The notes: generated from the letters alone by a model not told the origin. Positions 9,992 through 18,786 are shown, counted from the first letter of the stretch. The stretch is 64,000 bases of DNA from Chloroflexota bacterium (GCA_017993775.1 JAGOMA010000005.1:131996-195995); one strand, 5' to 3'. Numbers and translations: made by a program.

Positions 9992-10026
9992 TAGATTGGA
10001 CCAATCTTGAAGGTTGGTCCAATCTG
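9992..10026. repeat. AGATTGGACCAATCT palindrome pair
   Basis: AGATTGGACCAATCTT is followed by GGTTGGTCCAATCT. Both are near-perfect palindromes, and together they can form a longer hairpin. The family recurs at 10130-10163, 20040-20073 and 45789-45810. Confidence 0.65.
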
Positions 10027-10129
10027 CGCCACTTAATTTTTGGAGCGGTTACTACGGGTTTGATCAAAAAATCCAAATTCTCAGGAGTAAACCCGTAGGG
10101 TTCGTGCATCATTAACTTTTGAGTCTGCA

Positions 10130-10163
10130 GATTGGTCCAATCTGAGAGATTGGACCAATCTTA
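10130..10163. repeat. AGATTGGTCCAATCT double palindrome
   Basis: AGATTGGTCCAATCTGAG is followed at once by AGATTGGACCAATCTT. Almost the same double unit occurs at 20040-20073, beside unrelated genes. Confidence 0.65.
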
Positions 10164-10264
10164 CCAGGTTAAAAACACACGGACCCTTAGGGTTTGTACT
10201 TTGGGCACATACGCCAGGAATATTTAAGGTTGTTCAGCAAGAAACCAGGGTCCATGGTCGGCGC

Positions 10265-10924
10265 TTACCCGGCCAATAACCCCCGTTGAATGGCCGCCGA
10301 TACGGCCCCCGCCCGTGAATCGACGCCGAGTTTGTTATAGACATTGGTCAGGTGCGCCTTCACTGTTCGTTCGGTGACGCCCAGAGCCAGGGCAATTTCT
10401 TTGTTGCGCTCGCCGCGGGCAACGGCCGTCAACACTTCCATCTCTCGTTCGGTCAGGCCGCCTTCTTCCCCAGGCGCGGGCATAGGTTTTGTTGTACTCT
10501 GGAAGCCTCCCCCGGTATGCGCCAATACGCGCAGCAAAATCTCCGGCTGCATCAGTGTTTCGCCGCGCGCCGCCGCGCGGATGGTATTAAACAGCGTCTG
10601 GCGTCCGGTATCTTTCAACAAAAAGCCCCGCGCGCCAGCCTGTAACCCTCGCAGCATCAAATCATCCTCGTTGTAGGTGGTCAGAATAACGATGGCCATG
10701 TCCGGCCATTCGGCCAAAATGCGGCTGATGGCTTCCAGACCGCCCATGCCCGGCATACGTAAATCCATCAGCACCACATCGGGCTGCAATTCACCGGCGA
10801 GGCGCACGGCCGTTTCCCCATCCACCGCCTCGCCCACTACGGCCATATCTTCTTCCATACTTAAAATCAACTGCAATCCTTCGCGGACCACCAGGTGATC
10901 ATCGGTAATCAAAACGCGAATCAT
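10265..10924 (-). CDS. NarL/LiaR-type response regulator
   Basis: 219 residues. Receiver domain with the acidic pair near the start and phospho-acceptor Asp in VVLMDLRMPGMGG (about residue 55), then a LuxR-type helix-turn-helix (LTEREMEVLTAVARGE to NKLGVDSRAGAV). It overlaps the sensor kinase gene by four bases (ATGA at 10921-10924), so translation is coupled. Inferred: controls the divergent ABC exporter genes at 12.4-14.2 kb, as cell-envelope-stress or antibiotic-sensing pairs commonly do. Confidence 0.92.
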   Translation of the reverse strand: MIRVLITDDHLVVREGLQLILSMEEDMAVVGEAVDGETAVRLAGELQPDVVLMDLRMPGMGGLEAISRILAEWPDMAIVILTTYNEDDLMLRGLQAGARGFLLKDTGRQTLFNTIRAAARGETLMQPEILLRVLAHTGGGFQSTTKPMPAPGEEGGLTEREMEVLTAVARGERNKEIALALGVTERTVKAHLTNVYNKLGVDSRAGAVSAAIQRGLLAG

Positions 10925-12189
10925 ACGGTTCCTCCATTGAGCGCAGCCGGTAAGTCGCCGTCTGCCGCTTGTGGGGAATGGGTGATCGGTACAACCATTT
11001 GCAGCGTTGTGCCTGCGCCAGGCTGGCTCTGCACCGACAGCGTGCCGCCGGCCAACCGGGCGCGTTCACGCAGACCGAGCAGGCCGTAATGACCGGTGCG
11101 AATTGCGCCGTTGGCGACGTCGAACCCACGGCCGTTATCGCGGATTTCGATGTGGACACGGCCGTTCGCCATCTCTACCAGCACGCCAACCTTTGTGGCC
11201 TGAGCATGACGCGCCACATTGGCCAGCCCTTCGGCGACACAACGGACCACGTGCTCAGCTAAATCTGGCGGCAGGATGAATTCTGGCGGCATGGTCAGGG
11301 CGCAGGTTATGCCGGTGGCTGCCGTAAATCGGTCCGCCTCTCGCGTGATGGCCTCGCCTGTCGTAACGGCCGTTGCCCGTAAATCGTCGATGGCCCGACG
11401 CGCGTCGGCCAGCGTTGTCCGCGCCCGCTCCTTGGCCTGCCCGACAATTTGCGCCGCCTTGTCGGTATTGCCCCGTTCCAGATTGGCTTCCAGCGCCTCT
11501 AATTGTAGCACCAACCCGGCCAATCCCTGGGCCAAGGTGTCGTGTAATTCGCGGGCCATGCGCTGCCGCTCGCCTTCCAGGGTCAGTGTTTCAACCTGTT
11601 GGGCGTATTCAGACAACTGCCGATGGGCGATTTGCAGCTCGCCCAACAATTCCTGGGCTTCCGCGCGGGCGTTCAGCTGGCGCAGAAACATCATAACGTA
11701 AATAAACACAAATAGGGCGCTGAGCAGCACCCCGCCCAACCAGCGGCTGATCGATTGCCAGCCCCACAACACGCTGAACGTGATGGCCAGCAGGGCGATG
11801 TAGCCGAGAACGGCCGTCAACGACCGCCGCCAATCTTCAAGAATGCCCACCGTCTCCCCGGCTAAAGCCAAAAATAGGCCGATGGCAATCCCTTGCTGCT
11901 GACTGATAACGGTCAGAGCCAGAACCAGACTGATTTGGACCAGGAGGTAAACTGCCAGACGCCATGAATTGAGCACAAAATACGGCACGTACCAATGCAA
12001 AATCAGGTGACCTACCATCAACAAAGTAAAAGGAACAAGCCGGACTGGCTGGCGTAATTCTGGCGTGAAGTACAGGGTGACGCCGTAAAGGCCCACCAGC
12101 ACCAAGATCATAAACCAGAAAAACGGCTTGGTTTCTTGTAAACCGGCTTCTACCTGGGGATTGTTGGTTTGACGGAACAGGTTTTTCAT
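10921..12189 (-). CDS. Membrane sensor histidine kinase, LiaS/DesK type (HisKA_3)
   Basis: 422 residues from the ATG at 12189. About six membrane helices with very short loops fill the first ~150 residues, then a coiled coil, the HisKA_3 box RMARELHDTLAQGLAG with the phospho-acceptor His, and a HATPase domain (ANVARHAQATKV, DNGRGFD, GHYGLLGLRERA). AAAGG lies six bases before 12189; the longer reading from 12276 lacks such a site and is rejected. A TATAAT sits about 25 bp upstream of the start. The lack of a large outer loop fits intramembrane sensing. Confidence 0.9.
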   Translation of the reverse strand: MKNLFRQTNNPQVEAGLQETKPFFWFMILVLVGLYGVTLYFTPELRQPVRLVPFTLLMVGHLILHWYVPYFVLNSWRLAVYLLVQISLVLALTVISQQQGIAIGLFLALAGETVGILEDWRRSLTAVLGYIALLAITFSVLWGWQSISRWLGGVLLSALFVFIYVMMFLRQLNARAEAQELLGELQIAHRQLSEYAQQVETLTLEGERQRMARELHDTLAQGLAGLVLQLEALEANLERGNTDKAAQIVGQAKERARTTLADARRAIDDLRATAVTTGEAITREADRFTAATGITCALTMPPEFILPPDLAEHVVRCVAEGLANVARHAQATKVGVLVEMANGRVHIEIRDNGRGFDVANGAIRTGHYGLLGLRERARLAGGTLSVQSQPGAGTTLQMVVPITHSPQAADGDLPAALNGGTV

Positions 12190-12207
12190 CGTTGACCTTT
12201 GTGGTTG

Positions 12208-12213
12208 ATTATA
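12208..12213 (-). promoter_or_regulatory. Possible -10 box (TATAAT) for the sensor kinase operon
   Basis: On the minus strand TATAAT stands about 18 bases before the start codon at 12189. No good -35 hexamer is found at 16-18 bp, so an activator or alternative sigma factor would be needed. Confidence 0.35.
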
Positions 12214-12250
12214 CCATTTTGCCAGACGGCCGTTATTGTCCCTTAGGGCA

Positions 12251-12270
12251 TTGTACCTTTGTACACCTTT
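12251..12270. promoter_or_regulatory. Direct repeat TTGTACCTTT / TGTACACCTTT, possible response-regulator site
   Basis: Two TGTACnCTTT-like units ten bases apart, one helical turn, lie in the divergent region between the sensor kinase and the ABC ATPase. The position suits autoregulation by the LiaR-like regulator. Only spacing and location support this. Confidence 0.3.
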
Positions 12271-12381
12271 GCCCATTGCCCGAAAGCACGATGTGGGGGT
12301 AACGGCCGTTGGCTAAACTATAGACAGTGAACAAAACCGGAACGGTAGTCTGATAACAACCGTTGCCCAACTGGAGGAACC

Positions 12382-13287
12382 ATGACCCAACCGATAATCG
12401 AAGTGACCAACTTCTGCAAACGTTACGGCGATTTTGTCGCCGTAGACAACATCACCTTCGCCGTCAGCCAGGGCGAGATATTTGGCCTGCTAGGGCCGAA
12501 TGGCGCCGGCAAAACCAGCACCCTGGAAACATTGGAAGGTCTGCGGCCAGCCGACAGCGGCACGCTGCACGTCGCCGGCATCAACCCCACCCGCGAACCA
12601 CGCCAACTGCGTCACGTCATCGGCGTGCAGCTTCAATCATCGGGCATGCCGGAAAGCATGACGCCCGCCGAGGCGATGCAGTTCTTTTGCGCCTACCACG
12701 GCATTGCCCCGCGCCACGATTTGCTGGACCGTTTTGGTCTATCGGCAAAGCGGAAAACGCAGTTTCATCTCCTATCTACCGGGCAGCAGCGCCGCCTGTC
12801 GTTGGCTCTGGCCATCGCCCACGAGCCGCAGGTGCTTTTTTTGGACGAACCGACGGCCGGTCTGGACGTTAGCTCCCGCGCCGAACTGCACACGCTGATG
12901 CGTGAACTACAAACTGGCGGCACGACGATCGTGCTGGCCACCCATGACATGGCCGAAGCTGAGGAAATGGCGGACCGAGTAGCGATTATGCTGAACGGCC
13001 GTCTCACTGCCATCGGCACGCCTTTGGAAATTACGGCGACGGGGGCCGGCATGACCAAAGTATCGGTCTACACCAAAGCGGCTACGCTGCTGGCCAACCA
13101 TCACACCTTTCCGGCCGTGGCCCAGCGCACGCAAAAAGAAAACTACGCCATCTACTTCAGCAGCGATATTGCCCAGACCGTGCCCGCGCTTATCAACTAT
13201 GTCCAGGCGCAGCAAGACGAACTGATAGATTTGAGAGTAGAACGGCCGTCACTCGAAGACCGTTTCTTGGAATTGACAAACAACTAA
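12382..13287 (+). CDS. ABC exporter ATP-binding protein (CcmA/DrrA type)
   Basis: 301 residues. Walker A GPNGAGKTST near residues 38-47, Q-loop VQLQSSG, signature LSTGQQRRLSLALA (T in place of the usual second G), Walker B VLFLDEPTAGLD, H-loop ATHDMAEAEE, then a C-terminal accessory domain. GGAGG lies four bases before the ATG. Known: family members power ABC-2 exporters of drugs, peptides or lipids. It pairs with the permease downstream and is divergent from the two-component system. Confidence 0.92.
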   Translation: MTQPIIEVTNFCKRYGDFVAVDNITFAVSQGEIFGLLGPNGAGKTSTLETLEGLRPADSGTLHVAGINPTREPRQLRHVIGVQLQSSGMPESMTPAEAMQFFCAYHGIAPRHDLLDRFGLSAKRKTQFHLLSTGQQRRLSLALAIAHEPQVLFLDEPTAGLDVSSRAELHTLMRELQTGGTTIVLATHDMAEAEEMADRVAIMLNGRLTAIGTPLEITATGAGMTKVSVYTKAATLLANHHTFPAVAQRTQKENYAIYFSSDIAQTVPALINYVQAQQDELIDLRVERPSLEDRFLELTNN

Positions 13288-13352
13288 ATTACTGATCGGC
13301 GCGCGGCAGGCAGTTGCCCACCGCCCTACAACCGAATTTCTGGAGGCCACAC

Positions 13353-14162
13353 ATGTCCGCATTTACCAACCATCTATCCTTTGAATTTAAAGCAGGCATC
13401 CGCAATAAAAATCTACTGCTGATGAATTACCTGTTCCCACTAGGCTTCTACCTGATGATGGGCGCCATCATGCCCGGCATCAACCCGTTTTTCCGTGAAA
13501 CCATGATTCCGGCGATGATCACCTTCGCAATTTTAGCCGCCACCCTGTTGGGTTTACCCGACCCGCTGGTGAACGCCCGCGAAACCGGCATCTTCCGCAG
13601 CTACAAAATCAACGGCGTGCCGGCCTTTTCCATCCTGTTCATCCCCGGTCTTACCACCGGGATGCACCTGGCGGTTGTCTCGCTCATCATCACCTTCAGC
13701 GCGCCTTTTCTGTTCGACGCCCAAATACCGCAAAACGGCTTCGCCTTTTTCATCACTCTGGTGGCGCTGTCTATAGCTTGCTCCGGCATTGGCATTCTGA
13801 TCGGCGTCATTTCGCCCTCCACCCGGTTAACGGTGCTGTACTCCCAAGTCATCTTTGTCCCGTCGATGATTTTGGGTGGACTGATGCTGCCCTACAGCAT
13901 GTTGCCCGCCGCCGCGCAAAAAATTGCCCAACTGATGCCCGCCACCCACGCCATGAACGCCTTTAACGCTCTGGCGATGGGCGCAGCAGCTGATTTTAAC
14001 CCCTGGGCTTCCATCATCATTCTGGTGGCCGGCGGCCTGACTGCCTTTTGCCTGGCCCTGTTTCTCTTCAGTTGGGACAGCAAAAACAGCGCCCGCCGCG
14101 GCCACCCCCTGCTGGCGTTGTTGGTTCTGGTACCGTTTGTGGCAGGAATTCTGGTTCTATAA
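13353..14162 (+). CDS. ABC-2 type exporter permease
   Basis: 269 residues with six predicted membrane segments, and the ABC-2 pattern around LPYSMLPAAAQKIAQLMPATHAMNA is typical near the last third. The ATG at 13353 has TGGAGG upstream; the reading from 13314 has none and is not used. It follows the ATPase by 65 bp, and a strong terminator at 14283-14313 closes the unit. The substrate is unknown; control by an envelope-sensing two-component system suggests a defence role against antimicrobial compounds. Confidence 0.88.
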   Translation: MSAFTNHLSFEFKAGIRNKNLLLMNYLFPLGFYLMMGAIMPGINPFFRETMIPAMITFAILAATLLGLPDPLVNARETGIFRSYKINGVPAFSILFIPGLTTGMHLAVVSLIITFSAPFLFDAQIPQNGFAFFITLVALSIACSGIGILIGVISPSTRLTVLYSQVIFVPSMILGGLMLPYSMLPAAAQKIAQLMPATHAMNAFNALAMGAAADFNPWASIIILVAGGLTAFCLALFLFSWDSKNSARRGHPLLALLVLVPFVAGILVL

Positions 14163-14215
14163 AAGCTGACCACTCCTTTCCATAAAAAAGCCCGGATTAA
14201 CTAACCCACAGAAAC

Positions 14216-14259
14216 TTGGAGATTGGAGATTGGAGATTGAGCCAATCTCCAATCTTAGT
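14216..14259. repeat. GATTGGAG/CTCCAATC inverted repeat
   Basis: TTGGAGATTGGAGATTGGAG is mirrored by CCAATCTCCAATCTTA. Same family as 2688-2763. Confidence 0.55.
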
Positions 14260-14282
14260 TCTGCAAGTTGTTTAATTCACAG

Positions 14283-14313
14283 AACGTCATGCAGCCCTTG
14301 CATGACGTTTTTT
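14283..14313 (+). terminator. Rho-independent terminator of the ABC exporter operon
   Basis: 11-bp perfect stem AACGTCATGCA (14283-14293) and TGCATGACGTT (14299-14309), five-base loop, then a run of six T. Confidence 0.85.
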
Positions 14314-14379
14314 CAGGATTGATTTATACGAACATATGTTTTATAATCTCCTGGTGACATTTTGGAGAGTTTAAAAGCG

Positions 14380-14862
14380 ATGACCAACCAAATCCAGGCA
14401 GAACATTTTACGCGAGCGCTGTATGAGCTTCTCGACGAGACTTTCGACACCGTTCACGGCATTTTTCTTGATAAGGGCACATCTTTGTTTGAAACATTGG
14501 CCACCGTATCGGCCGCAGAAGCGTCGATCCCAGTTGGCGGGCAATGCGCCACACTGGCGGCGCAGGTAAAACACATCGCGTTTTACCTGGATGTGCTGGA
14601 GAAAGGTGTGCGAGCGGGGCAGTTCGAGCGGCAAGATTGGGGCAAAATTTGGCGAGAAACGGCCGTTGTCACCCCTGATGAATGGGAAGCCGCCAAATTA
14701 GCCCTGCGGGAAAGCTATAATCGCACCAAACAACTGATTGCGGATACGGCCGTGTGGTCTAGCGAACAGCAAATCGGCGGCGCAATCGCTACCATTGTGC
14801 ATACAGCCTATCATCTGGGCGAAATCAGGCAGGCGCTATGCACCCTAAAAAATAACACCTAG
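14380..14862 (+). CDS. DinB-superfamily protein
   Basis: 160 residues, all-helical. Seen: helical pattern with VKHIAFYLDVLEKG and the C-terminal VHTAYHLGEIRQAL, in which HxxYHxGxI is the classical DinB/YfiT metal-site helix. Known: a four-helix metal-binding fold used by DNA-damage-inducible proteins and by bacillithiol or mycothiol transferases; the substrate is not predictable. The ATG at 14380 is preferred over an in-frame TTG at 14362, because GGAGAG at 14363-14368 precedes 14380. Single gene after a terminator. Confidence 0.7.
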   Translation: MTNQIQAEHFTRALYELLDETFDTVHGIFLDKGTSLFETLATVSAAEASIPVGGQCATLAAQVKHIAFYLDVLEKGVRAGQFERQDWGKIWRETAVVTPDEWEAAKLALRESYNRTKQLIADTAVWSSEQQIGGAIATIVHTAYHLGEIRQALCTLKNNT

Positions 14863-15135
14863 CTGCCCACCCCTATCGTGGGTTCTTGTGGTCGCCCAAC
14901 TTCTCATTTCCACCTGCCCCACACCTTCTCCGTTATTTTTTTCTCGCCACGCCAACCACGTGTTGCAGGAAACGCCCATTCGTTCAACGGGAGCGCATAC
15001 TTAAATCAACCGGACACTATCGCGCCGTAACGGCATGACGGCGGATAACGGCAGTTTGTCAGGCTGCCTGAACGATCTATTATTAGCTATGCGAAAATTT
15101 GCGCAGAGACGCAAGATTGGTACAAGGAGAGACAT
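14863..15135. other. Intergenic region, no gene recognised
   Basis: 273 bp. GTCAGGCTGCCTGAAC gives a short hairpin near 15057-15072, and AAGGAG ahead of 15136 is the ribosome-binding site of the BNR-repeat gene. Nothing else stands out. Confidence 0.5.
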
Positions 15136-16251
15136 ATGAGCGGAGTACGTGTATTGGTCGGAACACGCAAAGGCGCGTTTATTCTGACATCAGATGAAAA
15201 GCGTGAAAAGTGGGATATCAGCGGCCCTCACTTTGCCGGATGGGAAATCTACCATATCAAAGGCTCAGCCCTGGACCCTAACCGGTTGTATGCCTCCCAG
15301 TCTAACGGCTGGTTTGGCCAGTTGATCCAGCGATCCGACGATGGCGGCGAGACCTGGGAACCTGTGGGCAACGAATTTGCTTATGAGGGCGTCACTGGCT
15401 CGCACCAGTGGTATGATGGCACACAGCACCCGTGGGAATTTAAGCGCGTCTGGCTTCTCGAACCGTCGCTCACCGAGCCAGACACGGTCTACGCCGGCGT
15501 TGAGGATGCCGCATTGTTCCGCTCGCAAGATGGCGGACAATCGTGGCACGAGCTGCCGGGTCTGCGCTCTGCCAAGGGACACCTCTGGCAGCCTGGCGCG
15601 GGCGGCATGTGTCTGCACACCATCGTTCAGGACCCCGGCGACCCGCAGCGGCTGTTTGTGGCCATTTCGGCGGCGGGCGCCTTCCGCACCACGGATGGCG
15701 GGCAAACGTGGGAACCCATCAATCAGGGTCTTAATTCTCCTTTTGAACTGCCGGATTCGACGGCCGAAGTGGGCCATTGTGTACACAGCATCGCCATGCA
15801 TCCGGCCCAACCGAATGTTCTTTTTATGCAGAAACATTGGGACGTGATGCGCAGCGATAACGCCGGCGATATGTGGCAAGAAATTAGCGGCAACCTGCCC
15901 ACTGATTTTGGGTTTCCAATTGCTGTTCACGCCCACCAGCCGGAGACTGTTTACGTTGTTCCCATTAAAAGCGACGCGGAACATTATCCGCCGGATGGTA
16001 AGCTGCGGGTTTACCGCAGCCGCACGGGCGGCAATGATTGGGAAGCGCTCACCAAGGGGCTGCCGCAGAGTGATTGTTATGTCAATGTATTGCGCAGCGC
16101 TTTGGCGGTAGATTCGCTTGAGTCGTGCGGGGTTTATTTTGGCACGACCGGCGGGCAGGTGTATGCCTCAGCCGATTCCGGCGACAGTTGGATGCCTATC
16201 GTGCGCGATTTGCCGGCCGTACTCTCGGTCGAGGTGCAAACATTGCCATGA
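15136..16251 (+). CDS. BNR/Asp-box repeat protein (sialidase/sortilin-like propeller)
   Basis: 371 residues without signal peptide or membrane segment. Six Asp-box-like turns of the form S/T-x-D-x-G-x-x-W are visible: [40 protein letters not shown] and SADSGDSW, spaced as blades of a beta-propeller. Sialidase catalytic residues (Arg triad, Tyr) are not evident, so enzymatic activity is doubtful. AAGGAG lies about eight bases before the ATG. The last four bases overlap the start of a MoaD/ThiS-like gene, so the two proteins are made together. Confidence 0.8.
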   Translation: MSGVRVLVGTRKGAFILTSDEKREKWDISGPHFAGWEIYHIKGSALDPNRLYASQSNGWFGQLIQRSDDGGETWEPVGNEFAYEGVTGSHQWYDGTQHPWEFKRVWLLEPSLTEPDTVYAGVEDAALFRSQDGGQSWHELPGLRSAKGHLWQPGAGGMCLHTIVQDPGDPQRLFVAISAAGAFRTTDGGQTWEPINQGLNSPFELPDSTAEVGHCVHSIAMHPAQPNVLFMQKHWDVMRSDNAGDMWQEISGNLPTDFGFPIAVHAHQPETVYVVPIKSDAEHYPPDGKLRVYRSRTGGNDWEALTKGLPQSDCYVNVLRSALAVDSLESCGVYFGTTGGQVYASADSGDSWMPIVRDLPAVLSVEVQTLP

Positions 16252-16544
16252 TTCGGGTGGTGCTGCCTCATCATTTACGAACGCTGGCCCAGGTGAATAA
16301 GGAAGTTGGGTTGCAGGTGGATGGTTCGGTGACCCAGCGGACGATTCTGGACGCACTGGAGGCGCAGTATCCCATGCTGCGCGGAACCATTCGGGAGTAT
16401 GGCACGCAGCAGAGACGGCCGTTCATCCGCTTCTTTGCGTGTGGCCAGGATTTATCCCATGAATCGCCAGACGCCCCGTTACCCGAGGCGGTGCAAACGG
16501 GCGTAGAACCTTTTCGCATTGTGGGGGCGATGGCTGGCGGCTAA
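16248..16544 (+). CDS. MoaD/ThiS-like ubiquitin-fold protein ending in Gly-Gly
   Basis: 98 residues with the beta-grasp pattern: [12 protein letters not shown] at the start, [13 protein letters not shown] as the helix, and the terminal IVGAMAGG. Known: MoaD and ThiS have a C-terminal GG that is adenylated by an E1-like enzyme and then carries sulfur or is joined to lysines. No E1-like, moaE or thiamine gene is in the window. The start overlaps the stop of the BNR-repeat gene (ATGA at 16248-16251). Its role may be sulfur transfer or protein conjugation linked to the propeller protein; this is inference. Confidence 0.78.
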   Translation: MIRVVLPHHLRTLAQVNKEVGLQVDGSVTQRTILDALEAQYPMLRGTIREYGTQQRRPFIRFFACGQDLSHESPDAPLPEAVQTGVEPFRIVGAMAGG

Positions 16545-16570
16545 CGGCCGTTCCCCCTTCCCCTCAGCAC

Positions 16571-16613
16571 AAAAAAACGTCAACCGAACCCTTGTGCCCG
16601 GTTCGGTTGACGT
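16571..16613 (-). terminator. Rho-independent terminator of the aldolase gene
   Basis: Stem ACGTCAACCGAACC (16577-16590) and GGTTCGGTTGACGT (16600-16613). The A run at 16571-16577 is a T run on the minus strand, so it ends transcripts of the aldolase gene. Confidence 0.88.
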
Positions 16614-16664
16614 GTCTATCCAGTCGATCACCTATCAAGCCATGATAGTGCTTGAATTGGCAAA

Positions 16665-17738
16665 TTATCCCAACGTGTCAATGTTGTTCAGGTCAGAAAA
16701 TGCCTGATTAAGGCGGGTTTTGAGCGATTCTTCGCCTTTGCGGAGCCAGACGCGAGGATCGTAATACTTCTTGTTGGGTGAATCGTCGCCTTCGGGGTTG
16801 CCAATTTGCGCTTGCAAATAGGCTTCTTTTGCCTGGTAATACAGGCGGACACCATCCCAAAAAGCCCACTGGGTATCGGTGTCGATGTTCATTTTGATGG
16901 CGCCGTAAGAAATCGCCTCACGAATTTCCTCGACGCTGGACCCGGAACCACCATGGAAGACAAAGTTAATCGGCTTTTCGCCAAGGCCAAATTTTTGCTG
17001 GATGTACTTTTGCGAGTTGTGCAAAATGATGGGGCGCAGTTTGACATTGCCCGGCTTGTAAACGCCGTGGACGTTGCCAAAGGCGGCGGCTACGGTGAAT
17101 TTATCGCTTACTTTCATCAACTCTTCGTATGCGTAGGCCACTTCTTCGGGTTGGGTGTATAGGCGAGCGCTGTCCACGTCGCTGTTATCGACGCCATCTT
17201 CTTCGCCGCCGGTAACGCCCAATTCCAGTTCCAGGGTCATGCCCATTTTGCTCATGCGTTCCAGGTAGCGCTTGCAAATCTCGATATTTTCCTGAATCGG
17301 TTCTTCAGACAGATCGAGCATGTGGGAGCTGTACAACGGTTTGCCATGAATTTTGTAAAAAGCTTCGCCGGCATCCAACATGCCATCAACCCAGGGCAGC
17401 AGTTTTTTAGCGGCATGGTCGGTATGCAAAATCACACGAGCGCCGTACAGTTCGGCCAATTGATGGACATGTTGAGCGCCAGAAACGGCTCCGGCGATAG
17501 CCGCGCGTTGGCCGTCGTTGCTGAGACCTTTGCCGGCAAAAAACGCCGCGCCGCCGTTGGAAAATTGGATGATGACCGGGGCGTTGAGCTGAACGGCCGT
17601 TTCCATAACCGTATTCACTGTATTCGTACCGGTCACATTGACGCCTGGAATGGCAAACTGATTTGCCTTGGCATATGTAAACAATTCTTGAACTTGATCG
17701 CCCGTGATAACACCGGGAGCCATATTAATTTTTGTCAT
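16665..17738 (-). CDS. fba: Class II fructose-bisphosphate aldolase
   Basis: 357 residues, full length for class IIA (E. coli FbaA type). Seen: APVIIQFSNGG, zinc-ligand region ILHTDHAAKK, GGEEDGVDNS, FGNVHGVYKPG, NFVFHGGSGSS and MNIDTDTQWA, all collinear with FbaA. The usual Cys after HTDH is Ala here, a common variation. Reaction: reversible cleavage of fructose 1,6-bisphosphate to glyceraldehyde 3-phosphate and dihydroxyacetone phosphate, zinc dependent, in the cytosol. TTAGGAGA precedes the ATG. Single gene with its own terminator. Confidence 0.97.
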   Translation of the reverse strand: MTKINMAPGVITGDQVQELFTYAKANQFAIPGVNVTGTNTVNTVMETAVQLNAPVIIQFSNGGAAFFAGKGLSNDGQRAAIAGAVSGAQHVHQLAELYGARVILHTDHAAKKLLPWVDGMLDAGEAFYKIHGKPLYSSHMLDLSEEPIQENIEICKRYLERMSKMGMTLELELGVTGGEEDGVDNSDVDSARLYTQPEEVAYAYEELMKVSDKFTVAAAFGNVHGVYKPGNVKLRPIILHNSQKYIQQKFGLGEKPINFVFHGGSGSSVEEIREAISYGAIKMNIDTDTQWAFWDGVRLYYQAKEAYLQAQIGNPEGDDSPNKKYYDPRVWLRKGEESLKTRLNQAFSDLNNIDTLG

Positions 17739-18296
17739 TCTATTTCTCCTAATTAGACTGAATAGGCTTACAATTCACAACCATACAGATTCTCTGGGAA
17801 AACCCTAAAGGTCTGCACAATTCCCATGATTCTAACGTCAGAATGCCAGATTTACTACGCTAATTCAGCAATTCTCGATTTGGACTTGGTATTTGCGTGA
17901 ACAAGCTCGTTTCTGCCCTATTTACGCTCAAATGTCATGCTAACAACCTGTGCTGAGCCTGCCGAAGCATCCCAGTCCCCTGGAAAATCCGAGGCCATAG
18001 GGATGCTTCACTTCGTTCAGCATGACAATTCAGCGTGGATTTGTAAAGAAGATGTTCTGCTCGATGTACCACGGCAAAATAGTAGTTTGAGCAAATCGAG
18101 ATTCTTTCCACCATCCAGCTTATCGCTAATTCCGTTGAAGCAACAAACGGCCCAAGACTACGAAAACGCAAAATCCCCTTGTGTGAAATCTTTCCTATCT
18201 GTGCAAAACATCTTTTTTTGCTTGCAGAGGACTCGGCCTACAGACTCAAGGCTTAAATTATACAAGGTCCGGCTATCAACCGAAAGGCGTGGCAAG
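17739..18296. other. 558-bp gene-free region with a REP-like inverted repeat
   Basis: It contains the fba promoter region at its left end and an imperfect inverted repeat at 17934-18028. Predicted small readings here are artefacts of the repeat. The right end leads into the TPR pseudogene. Confidence 0.5.
17934..18028. repeat. REP-like inverted repeat (GTCATGCTGAGC...GAAGCATCC type)
   Basis: GTCATGC, then GCTGAGCCTGCCGAAGCATC on the left, and GGATGCTTCACTTCGTTCAG followed by CATGAC on the right. On the minus strand it reads HAERSEAS, a well-known spurious peptide from this common dispersed repeat type in several bacterial phyla. Confidence 0.7.
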
Positions 18297-18786
18297 ATGG
18301 CAAAACGAAAACAAAGAAAAGCAACATCGGCGCAAAGCTCCGACGCGCTGCGCCGCAATGGGCTTCGGGCGTTTAGGCAGCGCGACGATGGTACCGCCAT
18401 GGCCGTTTGGGAACGAGCTTATTAACAACGCCCGGATGGGCAAACGGCCGTTGCCCTGGCCCAAGCCTATTTCCGGCGCAGTGTTAGCACAGCAGCAGAC
18501 GATAAACCGGAACTTCCGTCGGCGGCCCTGGCCGATTTGCAGCGCGACCACCAGCTACAGCCAGACGATGACTGCTATGCCCACCACCCGGCGCTGACCT
18601 TCCACCGCCAGGAACGGCCGTCTGGCCTACAATTTCGCCCATGGCCTGGAAAAACAAGAAGATTTTGTCGCGGCCGGCGAAGCATGGCGCGAGGCGCTGC
18701 GCCGTCGCCCACGCCGCAACGATCACCCCGACGCCATCACCGATGAGCAGGTCTATAGAGGCCAACACGCTCAATTATTGGGCTGA
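18297..18786 (+). pseudogene. Decayed tetratricopeptide-repeat protein gene
   Basis: Starts MAKRKQRKATSAQSSDALRR and has TPR-like helices (LRAFRQRDDGTAMAVWERAY). A TAA at 18423 breaks it, but the same frame continues with QRPDGQTAVALAQAYFRR and DLQRDHQLQPDDDCYA up to about 18612. There the frame shifts by one, and the sense continues as LAYNFAHGLEKQEDFVAAGE, then AWREALRRRP, to a TGA at 18784. The frameshift falls at an ACGGCCGT octamer (18614-18621). The 3' end overlaps the LtrA-like gene, so it is also truncated. Clearly a former gene, now broken at least twice. Confidence 0.75.

Larger units (their letters stand above)
9774..10264. other. 490-bp gene-free region built of several repeat families
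   Basis: It holds no credible gene. Contents: GGTATCC-family palindrome (9857-9914), AGATTGG palindromes (9992-10026 and 10130-10163), an inverted repeat CTACGGGTTT/AAACCCGTAG (10052-10061 and 10089-10098) and a GGACCCTTAGGGTTT remnant near 10180. The promoter of the hybrid kinase must lie at the left end, but I see no clear -35/-10 pair. Confidence 0.6.

Noticed and set aside
17935..18171. 78-residue open frame on the minus strand containing HAERSEAS
   Set aside because: This peptide is a known artefact of translating a common REP-type repeat.
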